Shown: piece after piece, positions 35,634 to 48,570 of the stretch | Position numbering within the stretch: position 1 is the stretch's first letter | Layout of the letters: each line of letters begins with the position of its first letter | Source of the DNA: Glossina fuscipes | Taxonomy: Eukaryota > Arthropoda > Insecta > Diptera > Glossinidae | Reading direction: 5' to 3' | NCBI RefSeq assembly: GCF_014805625.2 | Contig: NW_023998414.1 | Coordinates: forward strand, 40,497,794-40,561,793 | DNA length: 64,000 bases | The notes under the pieces: model-generated | What the model was told of the DNA's origin: nothing | The model's database searches: none | What the model saw: only the letters and a program-made list of their open reading frames with translations | Made by a program: the position numbers and the translations under genes

Positions 35634-36229
35634 ATATATATATGTATATATATATCGAGAAAATTAAAAGGTCAGCTTTTTTTTCGAACACAGTTTGTTT
35701 GTATATGTGTAGTAAAGCTACATGCAAAGTGAGTTACAAGACATGTTGTCTATGAAGGCGCATTACTTTCTTGTTTTAGGTGTCACATCGATATTCGGTA
35801 ATTAGGATAAGGTAGAAATTTACACACGAGAACAGGCTTTGAAATTGTGTTAAGCTGATTATCAGAATAATGAAAATGCTCTTTAAAATTTATATTCGGT
35901 AAAAGTCATTTTTTCATAAGGCTTGAAATTGTTCAAATGGGTCACAAATTCAAAGAAACTTACTCTGGTGCTGAGAAACTAAGGCTGGGCAGACGAAAAG
36001 GTGTTCGTAGTACTTCGTAAACCAGCAACGTCAGCTCCACCCTCGTTTACAGCAATTGGTCGTTAAGTTGTTGGGTGAATTTTGTAGATTGACTTGAAGA
36101 AATTGAAATCTGGGATATTTGCTTACAATGAACGGAACGAAAACACAGCACATACATAACTAGACACTAAATAATTAAAGGCGAAGTTCACGTAATTTTG
36201 ATAAGGAATGGCCATCCAGGTCGTCCCAC
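35634..36229. other. Non-coding, no gene seen
   Basis: TA runs at 35636-35656. Nothing recognised in the rest. Confidence 0.4.
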
Positions 36230-36281
36230 TTGACATTACTGCATTATAATCTTTCGGTTTTTTATTTTTCTAACACACAAG

Positions 36282-36445
36282 TTACCAGAATTATGCGGCA
36301 ACAATATCACCTTCGAAAAGCGATATATGACATGAAATTATGCTGTCGCGTGTTAGATGAGCTGCTGCGCAGACAACCTATCGAAAATATTGTTGGGCAA
36401 TATGTTGCGTCTGTGAGAGAGCAGTCGGCGCGAGCTTCTAATTAA
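36282..36445 (+). CDS. Candidate 3'-terminal coding exon of an unrecognised gene
   Basis: A pyrimidine-rich run (36251-36275) ends in 'taacacacaag', a good 3' splice site with AG at 36280-36281. From there a frame stays open to the TAA at 36443-36445, encoding 53 residues from 36284, after a phase-2 junction. The peptide is mixed and helix-like, with no simple repeats: 'MRQQYHLRKAIYDMKLCC', 'RVLDELLRRQPIENIVGQY', 'VASVREQSARASN'. No competing long frame is present on the other strand. An AATAAA at 36623-36628 could serve as polyadenylation signal. I do not recognise the protein and no upstream exon was identified; the upstream exons may lie outside the window. The alternatives are a pseudogene fragment or chance. 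Confidence 0.4.
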
Positions 36446-37308
36446 TATTGCCTTTGCATATATGACTTTCAAGAAAGATGAATATTTTACTTACTTCAAG
36501 TTTTACTTTCAACTTCTCTTTTCCAAAACTCCTTATATTCTACGATGTATCTAATTACATACGTCTTAGGCTACTTACTTATTAGTTGTTTATTTACTTA
36601 CTTGCACGTGCAACTCAACTAAAATAAATCAACGTTAAGCATTGTTACTTGGGTGGACTTTAAAGAGCCCGATATTGCGATTAAATGACAGACAGGATTA
36701 TATATCTCATAATTGTATTTACATTCACTAGGCTTAACGAAGCCTAGGCAATGTCTCAACAAGTAATGCGGCCGAACCGATAACACTAATAATACGAACT
36801 TAAGTAAGTAAAAAATAGAAGAATAAATCTGCATTTCTCAAGCGATGGTAACAGTGATGATAACAGAAGCAATCTATATTTTCATAAGGAAGCATAGAGA
36901 CAAGGAGGTCCGAACCAACCGAAATTCGCAAGGGCGAACAGCAAGAATTGCTTTTGAATTGGTTCCAACTAAACCTACATAGCACCCGTGGGAAGGAGAC
37001 CGCAACTCGGCGGCATAACAAAGTGTTGCTCTAACTAAGTGCTTTAGCTGTTTGGCCCACGTTGTAGTGTCTTTAAAGAAGTGACGAATATCATGGAACA
37101 TGGAATGTACAACAAAGTTTTCAACTCTGGAATTTTTCTCCATTTTTGACTTTATATTGAGTTGTTATATGCATTTTGAGCAATTTATAATGAAAGTATA
37201 TATATGAGAGTAATTCTGAAAAGTAATTTCAATTCTCTCGTGATTATATTATGCTCTTGATATAGGATTTGGGTGGGACAAGGTGCAAATTTACACGTGT
37301 ATGTGCCA
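36446..37308. other. Non-coding; overlapping frames at 36874-37143 unassigned
   Basis: A plus-strand reading at 36900-36985 gives 'VRTNRNSQGRTARIAFELV', and minus-strand frames overlap it. It looks like decayed coding sequence, perhaps of a transposon, but I cannot assign it. Confidence 0.3.
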
Positions 37309-37329
37309 AAAAAAAAAAAAAAAAAAAAA
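37309..37329. repeat. poly(A) tract
   Basis: About 21 A. Confidence 0.9.
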
Positions 37330-37864
37330 CAAATAGATGATCGATTGAAGGTGAAAAATTGAAAGAAAAAACATTCCGTCGATGAGGGGAAATTTGATTG
37401 TCGTTAACTGATTAGTAATTATTTAAAAATAGTTTTTTTTTTTTTTTTAAAATTATATTTAAGTTTTTCTTTTTGGGAAATTCATTCATATTTGAACAAT
37501 TTCTTTAAAGTAATTGAAGTTGTTTTCTCACTTGATTTGACTTACAATTCAAACTCTGCACACATGCACACAAAATAAACGTCATGTTTAAGCGAAAAGT
37601 TTCTCTGATATAACGATAAATTCAAACGTACAGTAAACAAAAAGAACAACAAACATGCAAATAAGTGAATTTGTGCAGTCCAACAACCGTACGAATCACA
37701 AAGTGAACGGTTTGAAAAATAGAGAAAATCTATTTCCTCAGGAAACCGCAAAACTATTCATGTTTACCACCACATAGGTAAGGTGCACATATATCAGAGG
37801 GATATCAAGTGACAGAAGTTATGCTGGAGAAGACAAAGTTTTTGTGAAGATTGCCATCACTATG
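37330..37864. other. Non-coding, nothing recognised
   Basis: T tract at 37433-37448; no gene seen. Confidence 0.45.
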
Positions 37865-37890
37865 ACACACACACACACACACACACACAC
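37865..37890. repeat. (AC)n microsatellite
   Basis: About 13 units. Confidence 0.9.
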
Positions 37891-40485
37891 AAATGCACAC
37901 ATATACATGCTTGTTACACATATGACTAACACACATGTAGGTAGCTAGCCGCCAAAGGGCAGAAAAGTTGTTAATCAAATTATTGGCTAGAAAACCAAGT
38001 TCTGTAGTGTTTATGCTTAGAGCAAAAATTCGAACATTTTTTAGGACTGAGATTAATGTACAAAAACATGCATATGAAAAAGCCGAAGAAGAAGAAGTAG
38101 AAAAGCTCGCAAAAAATTCCCTTTATTAACAGATAGAGAGCACAAAAAGAGTACAGGAAGCTGCTAATTAGGAGAAGATCAAAATTAGTGAGCGACGTTC
38201 TTTCACCTACGACGAGATGTTACTTCGTCAATGATGGCGAGTGAAGTGGCCTTTGATTCAGGCAAGCGAAGATGTTGACAACGATGTGAAGGTGGAAAAA
38301 TCAGCTCAGTCAGGGCAGTGAGAGAAAAAGGTCGACCTTTTGTTCTTGAAATCTTGATATCCCAGGGAGACAATTGAGAAACAATTGCGCCCGTTTGGGC
38401 AACGACGTGATAAGCAACAACAACAAGAAGTAGTACATTTTTTTGCCTTATGCTTCAGAAGACATATGCAGCGATATTTGGGATTTTGGAGAAGAGAACG
38501 AGAAAAAGAGAAAGTGATATGTGACAAATTCTGTCAAGTATGGCTTATGATCTAATTTATTTCACGTTCACGTTCATATGTGCGCATTCAGTATTTATCG
38601 TTTTTGTTCGCGATTAAAATTGATTGAAATTCTGCAATGGAAGGATCAAGTCGCACCTATTCTCACTATCGGTAATATTTGGCAATAGATAACTTCGATA
38701 AGTGCGATCACGATTACAGTTTGCTGTTTCTTATGACGAGAAGAAAGCTCTATTCCGGACTTTAAAAGAATCGAGATTCAATTAACATTCAAAGATTAAA
38801 TGGAGCTGTGAAAAGGTCTTGCTATACATTGCCTTAAAAATCAGAAAGAGTTTTAACTCTCCAAAACATGCGAATGCTTCTACGAATATCTCTTGAAACG
38901 AACGTGTCTTTCGTTTAAAACTTTTCTAATTAGTGAATAATTTTCCGTTTTAACTTATTTAAAGTGTTTTACATTGTTATTAAACTTTCAAAGCAAAAAA
39001 AAATGAATACGAATACGAATACGAATAAAATAAAACTTAATCAAGTTGGCAAAGATTACAAGGATTTGTCAATTTTAAAAACGCATATTTAACTACTGGG
39101 AGTAATTTAAGATAACATTAAAATATATATGAAATGCATTGCTTGCATTTAAAAGCGTTGAGAGTAAATAAAATTTTTTGGTGTACAACCCCTTATCGTA
39201 TAGTAGCTCATCTGCAACGACATGCTTACATGAACTGCGCGACTTAATAGAGAATATTCTTTTCATACCGTTTAAAATATATAGTTAAAAATGTTTAGCT
39301 TATTAATACATAAATTTCATGCGAAACGTAGATGATACTGGCGCGCACAACGATGGCTGGATGAAATGGATGATGGCTGCCATAAAAGAACATATTTTTT
39401 TATTTTATTTTATTTTATTTAAACAAATCTCTTCAATGATAATTTAAGTATATTAAGGGAAGAAGGGAGCATGTGAAGTAATGTTAAGAATTGTCACTTA
39501 AAAGATTTATGTATAAGTAGGTAGCTCCAGATTCTCCTTCCTCTCTCGCACCAACTGTTATCGTCTATTCAGCACATCTTAAAAGAAAACCCATATGTAT
39601 GTATGTATGCGTTTGCTTTTGTGCTTATGTATGCTAAAACATTATCTGAAAATCACAGACGTCAACGGCAGACATGTGCAATCAAAGTGACATGTTATAA
39701 AATGAAAATGGTAGAATATAAACAAAGAAAAAAACAAGTAAAGGAAGCTTTATTTCGTCGAGAAATTTGTTTGTCAAGCTTTAATGGGGTAATTATCTAT
39801 GCACATGGTTTATACATATTTTTTTTTTTTTTTGCACTCATACACGTTAACACATCATTTTTTCATCTTTCGGCAGCACTTTTCCTTTAATATCAAAGAT
39901 ATAATTTTATACCGTACCATAGTCACTAAACGTTCCGTGCATTTTGTGAGAACACTGCGAGCAATAGTCGGAAGCAAAAGCTTTAGAAGGTGCTGCAACA
40001 ACAAAAATATTTATGCATTTTCCTGATCACCATTATCAAATTCTGAATTGTTCTTGAAGAAACAATGTCACGAACGCAAAAACTAAGTTACCCGCTTCAA
40101 GCTAAGTAGAAAACTTGGAGATTCTTACAGCAAAGTTAGTATTCAAAATGTCCGAGGACACGGCTACATGACATAAATACATAATAAACGAGAATGTCTC
40201 TGTGTTTACCAGTAAAAAAACTGGGCGTTTGCACGCATTACTCATAGCTTACGTCAAATACAACGAGAAGAGCTTTTCACATACTTTCAATGGGCGATCG
40301 TATAGTGTCTGTACGAAAATGCAAAAAAAATCTCCCTAATGCTGTGAATTAACTAAATTAACTTTTTTCGGCCTCTTTAAAGTGGCAATGGCGGTGGCGT
40401 GAGATTTGGCCACTGCCACAGGAAGTTTTCTAACCTTTTTCCGTTAGTGTTGCAAATGAAGAGAAAATCTTGCGGCGTTCAGCCT
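37891..40485. other. Non-coding stretch; (TTTTA)n at 39397-39421
   Basis: Frames at 38306-38527 (-), 39603-39890 (+) and 39799-40026 (+) are unassigned. The last two share a poly-T run coding for Phe. No gene seen. Confidence 0.4.
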
Positions 40486-40511
40486 GAGAGAGAGAGAGAG
40501 AGAGAGAGAGA
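40486..40511. repeat. (GA)n microsatellite
   Basis: About 13 units. Confidence 0.9.
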
Positions 40512-41299
40512 CAGAAAATTTGAAGAAAAAGGAAAGCTTTAGTAGTAAAATGTGATCTTAATGTTTAAGGAAAGAATGTAGCAAGTAGTTAACAACCTTG
40601 TAAATGCTCCTCCTACCAAGCGTTTATATTAGTATATAATGAAAAATTAATATTCTACCTATGACTTCTAAATCCTTTAATTTATACTCAGAAACACTTT
40701 GAAATTCAATGTTGGCATGGGCGAGGCACTTTGTATGACCTACTAACGTAAAAAGAATTTATCGGCAAACATTTCAACTGTGTTATTAGCTAGCTTAGCA
40801 ACATGTGACAAAATCCCGAAAAATGGGCTCCTTGCCTTGCAACAACTGATGTTCACACCAGACACCACTAATTGTTTCGATAGCAGAGCGGGTGAGCTTG
40901 CCATGTACTATTGCCAGTTGATCTCTGAACACTAGCTGATGCAAAAATCTTTTTTGTTCAGATACGTAAAGTCGCAAGCTACATCAGTAATGTAAGACGA
41001 GCTAATTGATTTCCGAATGGGCCAATATTTAATATAAGCATATGCACATTACAAACTTGATCATGATATCATGATCTCTCTTGATTATATCTTTAACCAA
41101 ATCACATGAACCGCATGTGAACGACATCAAATTTGGCAGCAATTGTATCACCAGTCAAAGAGGGAAACGAAACTCATACCCATATTCAAATTACAAACAA
41201 GTCCTCTTGATTGTTTAACCCGTTGCTCTATTTACTAGTATAGGTGAGAGGGTGGACAACTGTAAATTTTTCAGAAAAACGGTCTTTTATTTATTTATT
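40512..41299. other. Non-coding; 60-codon minus frame at 40795-40977
   Basis: The minus frame has ordinary protein-like composition ('RFLHQLVFRDQLAIVHGK') but no recognised family and no splice context. Confidence 0.3.
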
Positions 41300-41324
41300 C
41301 TTTTTTTTTTTTTTTTTTTTTTTT
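41300..41324. repeat. poly(T) tract
   Basis: About 24 T. Confidence 0.9.
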
Positions 41325-43342
41325 GGTTTACAGATGCTTTGAAACTTCGAAGATAGGGGGAAAGAGTTTCAGTACCTGAAAAAAATATTGCCCTTTAAAT
41401 TTCTGGACTTAGCGCAAGCACTTCAAATAAATCCCTCCTGGGTAATGATAGTTTAATGGCTTATCTGTTGGTTGTAGGTGCGTTTCGTAGACTAATATAC
41501 GTCTTCAGATAAGTATTTATGTTGGCTTAGAAACCACTCGAAACTAAACTACGTTAATTAAACCTCAGGACTTTTATGAAAAGGATATAACCTCGTCGCT
41601 TAAATCACGTTTTTTGTTTGTAGTGTGAGTTTTTGAGCACCGAAAAGGTACCGTAGATCAGGGCTTAGATTTAGGTTTAGGCCAAAATAGTTTTAACTTG
41701 TAGGTAATGCCAAGAAGTTGCCAATCTAAATGGCAAAGGAGACCGACGCTAACCGGATCGAGAAGGTTGAACGGTCTTTGACAGATGCTGCAAAAAAGAC
41801 GAATTGTTGCATAAAATCTTCGAGGAAAGAGATAGAGCAGTTTTGTGGACATGTCAAAAGATTACACACGTTTATCGCGAAAGGCTAGGATTCGTTCAGT
41901 GGTTGTCCAAAGAGCCTAATGATCATTACGTTACAAAATGGCAAATTTTTACATCTTGTATTTATGGAGTGAATTGTCAGTGTACCCTAATTTCGCTATT
42001 ACTTTTTTTGCACGGTTTTTCAGGACAATATTTGTAGTGTTTTCGTGTCACAGGATCTTTTCAATTTGCGGAACATATCCCCAAATTTACCGTATGCCAC
42101 ATGTATACTTTTTGTACGGATTGCTAACGGAATGTGTCTACCGTGTAAAAAAGGGTTGGGTGCACTCTAATAACGTAACAATTATTTGGTCAAAGGGCTT
42201 GTATAGAGAGCTAACAAGTTCATTTCCGTTTATAAAAACTAAATGAAAAGTTATCAAAGGAATTTATGAAAACATTGTTGACTTTCAAGTTCTCTTAATT
42301 TTAAATGATTCAAGCATATAGTGAATTAGAAAAGCTTTTAAGCATATTTTTTTGTAGTTCTCAGACTGAAACGTTTTTGTTTTCACATTATTTTTTCATT
42401 ATTATTGCTGTTATTATAATTATTATTTATACATAGATATTTTTTTAAATCCCATAATTTACGCTCTAATAATTTTTGCAAGTTTTAATATCTATCAAGC
42501 AAGCTTAACTATGCTGTGCAGTAATTCTGAAATAATTCTTTTCAAAGCAAAACTATTTATATACCAATGAATGCATATGCAATAGTTTACGTATGATTGG
42601 AGAGCAGAGATTATTGTTATTTAAATATTAAATAAACGTTTGATTTTGAATATATTCTCTAAACACAATTTCCAAAAATTTATATTCACAACAACGACGA
42701 CGAGTGAATCTATGAAATTTTGCAACAAAATACTTATTTATGCACATATGTAAACGTTTGACGTAACCACAAATATATAAATAATTTATTGTAATTTTTA
42801 ACTACAAATTTCTACGTCCGACCTGCTGTTAAATATCTTAATATAGTTACAATGCCACCGCAAGAATTACAATTCGGTTGATATATATATATATATAAAT
42901 CTTCGTGTATATACAAACAATTTTGGTAAACTCTGCGTATAGTACGCACATATAATATTATGCGTACGTCGGAAAAGAATTGACTTACATATAAACAATA
43001 AAGAAACCTATAGACGGCCCGAACAACTGCATCTGTTCATAATCAATTTTAATTGGCCTTAGGCATAAAAACTATAAATTTATAAATAAATCTCGTTGCA
43101 CCGTTGTAACTATTTGTTAAGCCCTCTTAAGCCCTAAAGTTAGTCGCAAGAACTTTAAGTCTGAGTCCAAATTTTATTTTGTAAACAAAACTTCAAGATC
43201 GCACTTGTGACCGTAACAAAGGAGCAGTCGTCAGCAGTCACCTGACAAGGCCAATTCGATATACATCCTTGATGGACCCCAATCTCAATTTACATGCATT
43301 GCAAACTCCAATGCATTCCAGAGTGGCTGGTTTCATTCATTC
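41325..43342. other. Non-coding; unassigned frames at 41804-42246
   Basis: Overlapping plus frames 41804-42037 (77 codons) and 41938-42246 (102 codons) are in different phases and could be one frameshifted remnant. I see no motif. An (AT)n run lies at 42882-42896. Confidence 0.3.
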
Positions 43343-43364
43343 AAAAAAAAAAAAAAAAAAAAAA
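43343..43364. repeat. poly(A) tract
   Basis: About 22 A. Confidence 0.9.
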
Positions 43365-43477
43365 GGGTTTCGGCGATTATATATGTTATTTATAGACCAC
43401 GCATCATTCAGCTTTCCTTGTGTTACAGTAAAAAAATGTTACAAAACCGATGGGAAAAGTGGGAAAAAAGACATTGA

Positions 43478-43480
<3 letters not shown>

Positions 43481-43538
<58 letters not shown>

Positions 43539-43542
43539 GTGT
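43481..43542. repeat. (GT)n microsatellite, longest in window
   Basis: About 23 perfect GT units followed by GT interrupted with two TA steps. It encodes the Cys-Val run of a 97-codon plus frame (43269-43562), which is an artefact. Confidence 0.95.
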
Positions 43543-45179
43543 TTAATTTAGATTTAATTTAATTTATTTTAATTTAAGAGCATTTTGATGGCAAAGCAAT
43601 GTGCAAAGATTAATAGAAGAAAAAAATTTTGAAGTATACGTACGTATATCGAAGACTGCAAACACCGACTATTCAATGCGTAGCATTTGCAACACTTTCT
43701 CAACGCTTAACACTTTTTAATAATTGCTTGCGACTGCCAAGCAGTATAGCATAAGGTGAGATTAACACATTGTTAATGTGACGTCATTTAAATAAAAGTT
43801 CCTTACCTTGCAAACAAAATCCTCTCAGCATCAAATAATGCGTTCATTTATTCCTTAGCCTCCATGACGTTGGGAAGGGATTTCAACTTTGTATTCGGTC
43901 GAGTGTCTGCTGATAAGTTAACCTGCTCTTATTCCAACTCCAAGTTGCCTATCGCAGTAAAAGTCACTATTTTATGTAAGAAATCAATTAAATATGTAAG
44001 TAAGTTAAGTAAGCAAGTAGCTCAGTAGCCCACGTGCCTTGGTGCTTGCAATGGGGAGAAGGAGATCAAGATAATGTATTCTTTACTAATTTTGCGCTGG
44101 AAGGTAAGCAGCAATTTTTCCTATAATGTTAAATATACAAATAGAAGCTAACAAACGCTAGCTTAATAAATCTGAATTTGATCTGATCTGCCCCAAATGC
44201 CCCAAATAAAACATAAAGAATGAATATATAAACGAAAGGAAAGAAAAACTCTTTGTACGATTTAGTCAGAATCCTATAATCCATGATAATTCTTGTAGGG
44301 ACAGATAATATTTATAATAATGCTGGTAACATATATATTTAGAGTAGAAATAGTTGATAAGCCCGGAAATGGTTGGCGGACCTGAAATCAATCAATAAAT
44401 TTGTTAAGTAAAATTTCGATTTTCTGACTAAAAACAAAATGCGGTCAGCCACGTCTGCGTTATAGAATATTTTATTATTGCGAGTGTACATTGCGTCACT
44501 GTTCCTACTAACGGAACGTCTTAACAATTTGTTTTGGTTTTGTAAAAGTGCTTTTTTAGCAAATAGCAAAGTACAGAGTTGAGAGCAATATTGCAAGTGT
44601 CGTCTCCTTTCTGTGTATGCACGTAGCCTGGGGTTCAGTGCTTTCAAATTCCTTCACTTTTGCAGTGCTACTCGAAAAAGATCTACGAACAATATTTATT
44701 TATGCGGGACTGCATGGAGAGGTTTTTGCCCCCAAACCCTCATCAAAGAAGCCTTGTGAACTGCAACTTATTTGATAGCTGAGCTACTGTGGTATATCTG
44801 AGGATTGCAAAGCGTATTACTTCAGTGAGCTATATCACTACTACTAGCGCATGTTCAGCTGTGTTCAATACTGCATTTACTAATAATAACACATCGGCCG
44901 GTAGCCCCACGCAATCGATACATAAATGTTGTCTGTGATGGGAACACAATATTATTTCGGAAAGTATTCATCCACAAATTTCATGTAATTTCGATCATTC
45001 CTTTACGCCTCTACGGAGTTCTTGTAAAATATCAAACATACGCGAAAATTGTTATCAAAAGTGCTAATCAAATGTGACGTTATACGACACAGCTGACATC
45101 GTAAAGACGCAGAAGGCAGTGTATTCACTTGTGCATGGTCGAGCCATGAGTCGAGTGGAATAACTACATCCTGATATTG
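43543..45179. other. Non-coding; 102-codon minus frame at 44339-44647
   Basis: The frame is Arg/Asn/Leu-rich and unassigned. A perfect A-box-like string 'tagctcagtag' at 44012-44022 lacks a B box, so no tRNA is called. Confidence 0.35.
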
Positions 45180-45330
45180 TGACAGATCGATGACTACAAT
45201 GACAAAATTGCATGAATTGAAGCTGACATTGAAATTGCTCCTCCACATTTTTCAAATACGGATCCTGGCGAAAATAGTCCGTTTGAAAATATCGAGCGGT
45301 TGCTGCAGAGAAAAGGATTTGTATGATAAA
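45180..45330 (+). pseudogene. Possible piggyBac-like N-terminal acidic fragment
   Basis: One plus frame reads 'DDYNDKIA', stop, 'IEADIEIAPPHFSNTDPGEN', 'SPFENIERLLQRKGF', stop, stop. The pattern D-I-x-I-x-P-P followed by acidic residues and Gly-Glu resembles the acidic N-terminal part of many piggyBac-like transposases (IYIEPPE..DEDS). Stops interrupt it, and frames on both strands (45003-45604) overlap it. The evidence is weak, since acidic N-termini are not diagnostic. Confidence 0.25.
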
Positions 45331-47106
45331 ATGGGTGTATTGCGCGATCCGAGGGTTTCGGGACAAATTGTTCTATTAAATCCTGCGTGATAAATAAACT
45401 TGAACTTTGCAGAAAAAAAAAAAAAAAAATAATAACAATAATAATAATAAATAACCATACTGGATGCCGGGCATCGTTAATGGATGCTCCATAAGAACTG
45501 GCATCGTTCATTTGCTTTTTATTACAGCTTGGCTCAGAGGTAAAGTAGATCAAGCAAAGAAAAACAAATAACCAGAAACGAAAGGATTCGAATGCAGTGA
45601 GCATAAGTGGTCCGTTAGCGAGTCAAACAATTCATCGTGCGAGCTAACAAGATTAATATAAGAAACAAAAGGTGAGGAAGGAAACATGAAAAGTATAAAA
45701 TAAATGCGCAAATGATTTTATTCCTTGAAAATCAATTGCGGTCGTAATGGCTTATGCGAAAGCCAAGCCAAGCCAAACCAAACCAGTACTCATCTAATAA
45801 AAATCCGTTATAGGTCGTTGGCTATAGGTGTCGCATATTCATCTCTCTCAGTAAATGAATTCCAGATACTTTGTGAATTTTCCCAACACATAACATAATT
45901 TAAGGCAAAGGTTGCAAATGGAATGACGAAACCTTCACGAAATCATCCGCCGATGGAAGCTGTAATAATAATAACAAAAGAAAATTAAAACCAAAGAGCA
46001 AATTGCTTTTTTTATATTAAGGTATTAAATGTGCCTCGCACCTAATGAGAATAGTATTATGTCTGACTTATATAACATATTGCGAATGTTAAAAAATGTT
46101 ACGAATCTAAGAAAATTGCTTTTCTTCACATTTTTTGCTCCTTTCTCGAGTATAATCAAAACAAGACCCGTGACACGTGAGTAAGACCAGCAATCTTACA
46201 CTCTCTTCTCGAAAGCATATTGTGTCTGTGCATAGAGGTGTAAACGTGTATAATGCTGAGAGATGTTCTAAGAAATGAAATCAAGTGAAGTGAAAGCAAA
46301 GAAAAATAAAAAAACAAAAAAAACAATAGTCCACAGAAATCATATAAGTATAATAATTTTTTATTACTTTTGTGCACAATGTTGCTACAATAAATGTTTG
46401 ATTCTGATTCGTATAAGTGCAACATTAACTCAAAAAATAAAAAAATAAAAAAAACGTGGCTTGCTTATGTGAACATGAAATTTTTGGAAATAAAGTAAAT
46501 ACAAAATTTTCGTTATAAAAGTTTATAACTGTTGTTTTAGTAACTATAGTTGCGTTCCTCTGTGTTGGTGTTAGTTGGCTGTGCTGGTGATATCTTGCTC
46601 GCTAACTATTGATACAGAACAATAGCAAAAGCGAGAAAAGTCTCGAGTCTAGAAGAAGGGGAAAAGAGAAAAAGCAAAAAAAGATGAATTCATTTTGGAC
46701 CGAAACTTGGATGCTCACCATTTAGATGGAAGTATGAATGGATTTTCAAATCATTTTTTTTCTTTTTTGTTTTTTTTTAATCTTCACATTAAAATCAAAA
46801 CAACATTGATGCTTGTTAACTGAATATAGGGTTTCATGTTGTTTTCTCCATACTTGTCGTGGTTTTCAAGCTTTCACGTATCTAGAACGCTTAAGCAGAA
46901 ATATTCGACGACAAATGTTATGACGTTTACTTTGGGATGTTACATGCCTTCTAACAAAATTAGTATGTTTTCAGTGTTGACCGACTGAGGAGAACGAAAA
47001 TCAGTGCTCAGCATAACGTATAATGCCTGTGCATGTGTATGCTTATCTGTAAGTAGGTGTGTTGTAAGCAGAGATTAAAACCGAAATTTACACTACACTG
47101 GGGGAC
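45331..47106. other. Non-coding; A-rich (45413-45453) and unassigned frames
   Basis: An A tract with AAT repeats is at 45413-45453. No gene or element is recognised. Confidence 0.4.
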
Positions 47107-47152
47107 AGGCTGGCAGGCTGGCAGGCAGGCAGGCAGGCAGGCAGACAGACAG
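47107..47152. repeat. (GGCW)/(GGCA)/(GACA)n tetranucleotide array
   Basis: 'GGCA' and 'GACA' units equal to (TGYC)n on the other strand, hence GTCY-type. It may mark a minus-strand mini-me-like element, but the flanks are not recognised. Confidence 0.8.
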
Positions 47153-47216
47153 TCCGATTTCAGGACTGACCGAGAGATGTGGCTAACTAACCACCTGTCT
47201 AACACATTTGACGCGT

Positions 47217-47226
<10 letters not shown>

Positions 47227-47257
<31 letters not shown>
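47227..47257. repeat. (AC)n microsatellite
   Basis: About 15 units. Confidence 0.9.
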
Positions 47258-47261
<4 letters not shown>

Positions 47262-48004
47262 TATGTTTATTTGTAACTGTGCGCTTGTCCAAAACGTAAA
47301 AGAAAAGTTTTCATATGTTGTACGATATACTTGCGTATATGTTATCTCGCTTGCACTCGTGCACAAGATTAGTTTCTTATATAAACGTTATTATCATAGG
47401 TTAAGTGTGCATGCTGCTGTTAACTTTGCTGTTGTTACTATAAAATATTTCATTACATTGAATCGAGGTCATAAGAGACGATATATCTTAACCTTGTTGC
47501 GGTTCTTCTCGTGTTCTCAAACATTCAAAATGTTTCCTTTTTTTTCTTTCTTTTTTTTTTTTGCTTTTTAGATAATTGCATCGTAAACTTTACGGCTAAA
47601 TGTACGAAATTATTTGACGATATTGTGTTTGTGAAGTTTTTAGGAAAATTAAAAATCTGAAAATCTTGAAAAATAGATCTTTAAACGTTACACTTATTGT
47701 AAACACTCTCACACTCATCGCTCATGCTCCACTTGTATGACGTTCAATATAAAAATTGAAAGCAATTCCCATAAGCTAAGATTTAGTGAACTGTAACAAC
47801 CGAACCTGCAGTTTATTTTCATCAATATCGAAGTCATAATAAGTGATTAAAAATGTCACAAGAAAGGTTGGCTACGCTTGCCTTAAAGCTCTCATTAAAA
47901 TTAAAAAGGCAAAGTTGAGAACAATCAGTAAAAACACAAGAATAGGATACGGTACATGACCCTACGGTTATCAATACACTCACTTTCGAAAATAACGCGT
48001 TATA
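47258..48004. other. Non-coding stretch
   Basis: A 102-codon plus frame at 47263-47571 ends in poly-Phe from a T tract. Not a gene. Confidence 0.4.
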
Positions 48005-48080
48005 TAGGGAATGGTGGAAAAAGTTTTCTGATCAGAAACATATTCAATACCGTTCGCTTGGGCTTAAGCCAAACCATGTC
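48005..48080 (-). mobile_element. mini-me/INE-1-like tail fragment, reverse
   Basis: 'ggtggaaaaagttttctgat' followed by 'cagaaacatattcaatacc', 'gttcgcttgggcttaagcc' and 'atgtcagtaac' parallels 20338-20400 block by block. Only the tail part is present; no GTCY tract is seen. Confidence 0.45.
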
Positions 48081-48570
48081 AGTAACAATGCTTATGGAAA
48101 ACAAGCCCTTATACAATGGAAAGGTCTAACTCTTACTATATTACGATTATATTATATTGCAGCAAATTTGGGCCTCATAGGTCTATTTTTTGGCCCCCAG
48201 CCCATATATGGTTCCTTATGAACAACAAGTCGTTATGCGGTCAAAAGGCCTAACTTTTACTGTATTACGATGAAGATCGGAAGATCGGTCCTCATGGATA
48301 GGAAGGCCTTATACGGTTTAAAAGTATAACTTTTACCATTTTATGACGAAAATTGGCGCATGATAGTCCTTTGACATAAAAATATATTGTAGCAAGTTGG
48401 GCTCTCATAAGTCTATTTTTCGACCCATATGTCTCAAGAATAATTAGCCTAGTTTTCCTAAATTTCGACAAGGTCTTTTCACGTTTCGCCCACATATAGG
48501 GCTTTCGTGAAAGGTATGCCTCCACATGGAAACAATCTGTCAGTTTTTAGCATATTACCATGAAAACAAA
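48081..48570. repeat. Degenerate internal tandem repeat
   Basis: The phrase 'ggtctaactcttactatatt' (48122-48141) recurs as 'ggcctaacttttactgtatt' (48247-48266) and more weakly at 48324-48345. A second phrase 'agcaaatttgggcctcatag' (48161-48180) recurs as 'agcaagttgggctctcataa' at about 48390-48409, each time followed by 'gtctattttt'. Copies are spaced about 125 and 230 bases apart. It adjoins a mini-me-like tail and may be the internal part of an unknown repeat. Confidence 0.6.

Noticed and set aside
38160..38400. Possible mariner N-terminal (SGRP-like) segment near 'KVEKSAQSGQ'
   Set aside because: Only one short phrase is similar; the following motifs do not align in any frame.
43269..43562. 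97-codon plus frame with Cys-Val repeats
   Set aside because: It is the translation of a (GT)n microsatellite.
44012..44022. A-box-like 'tagctcagtag' suggesting a tRNA gene
   Set aside because: No B box at the right distance and no cloverleaf could be drawn.
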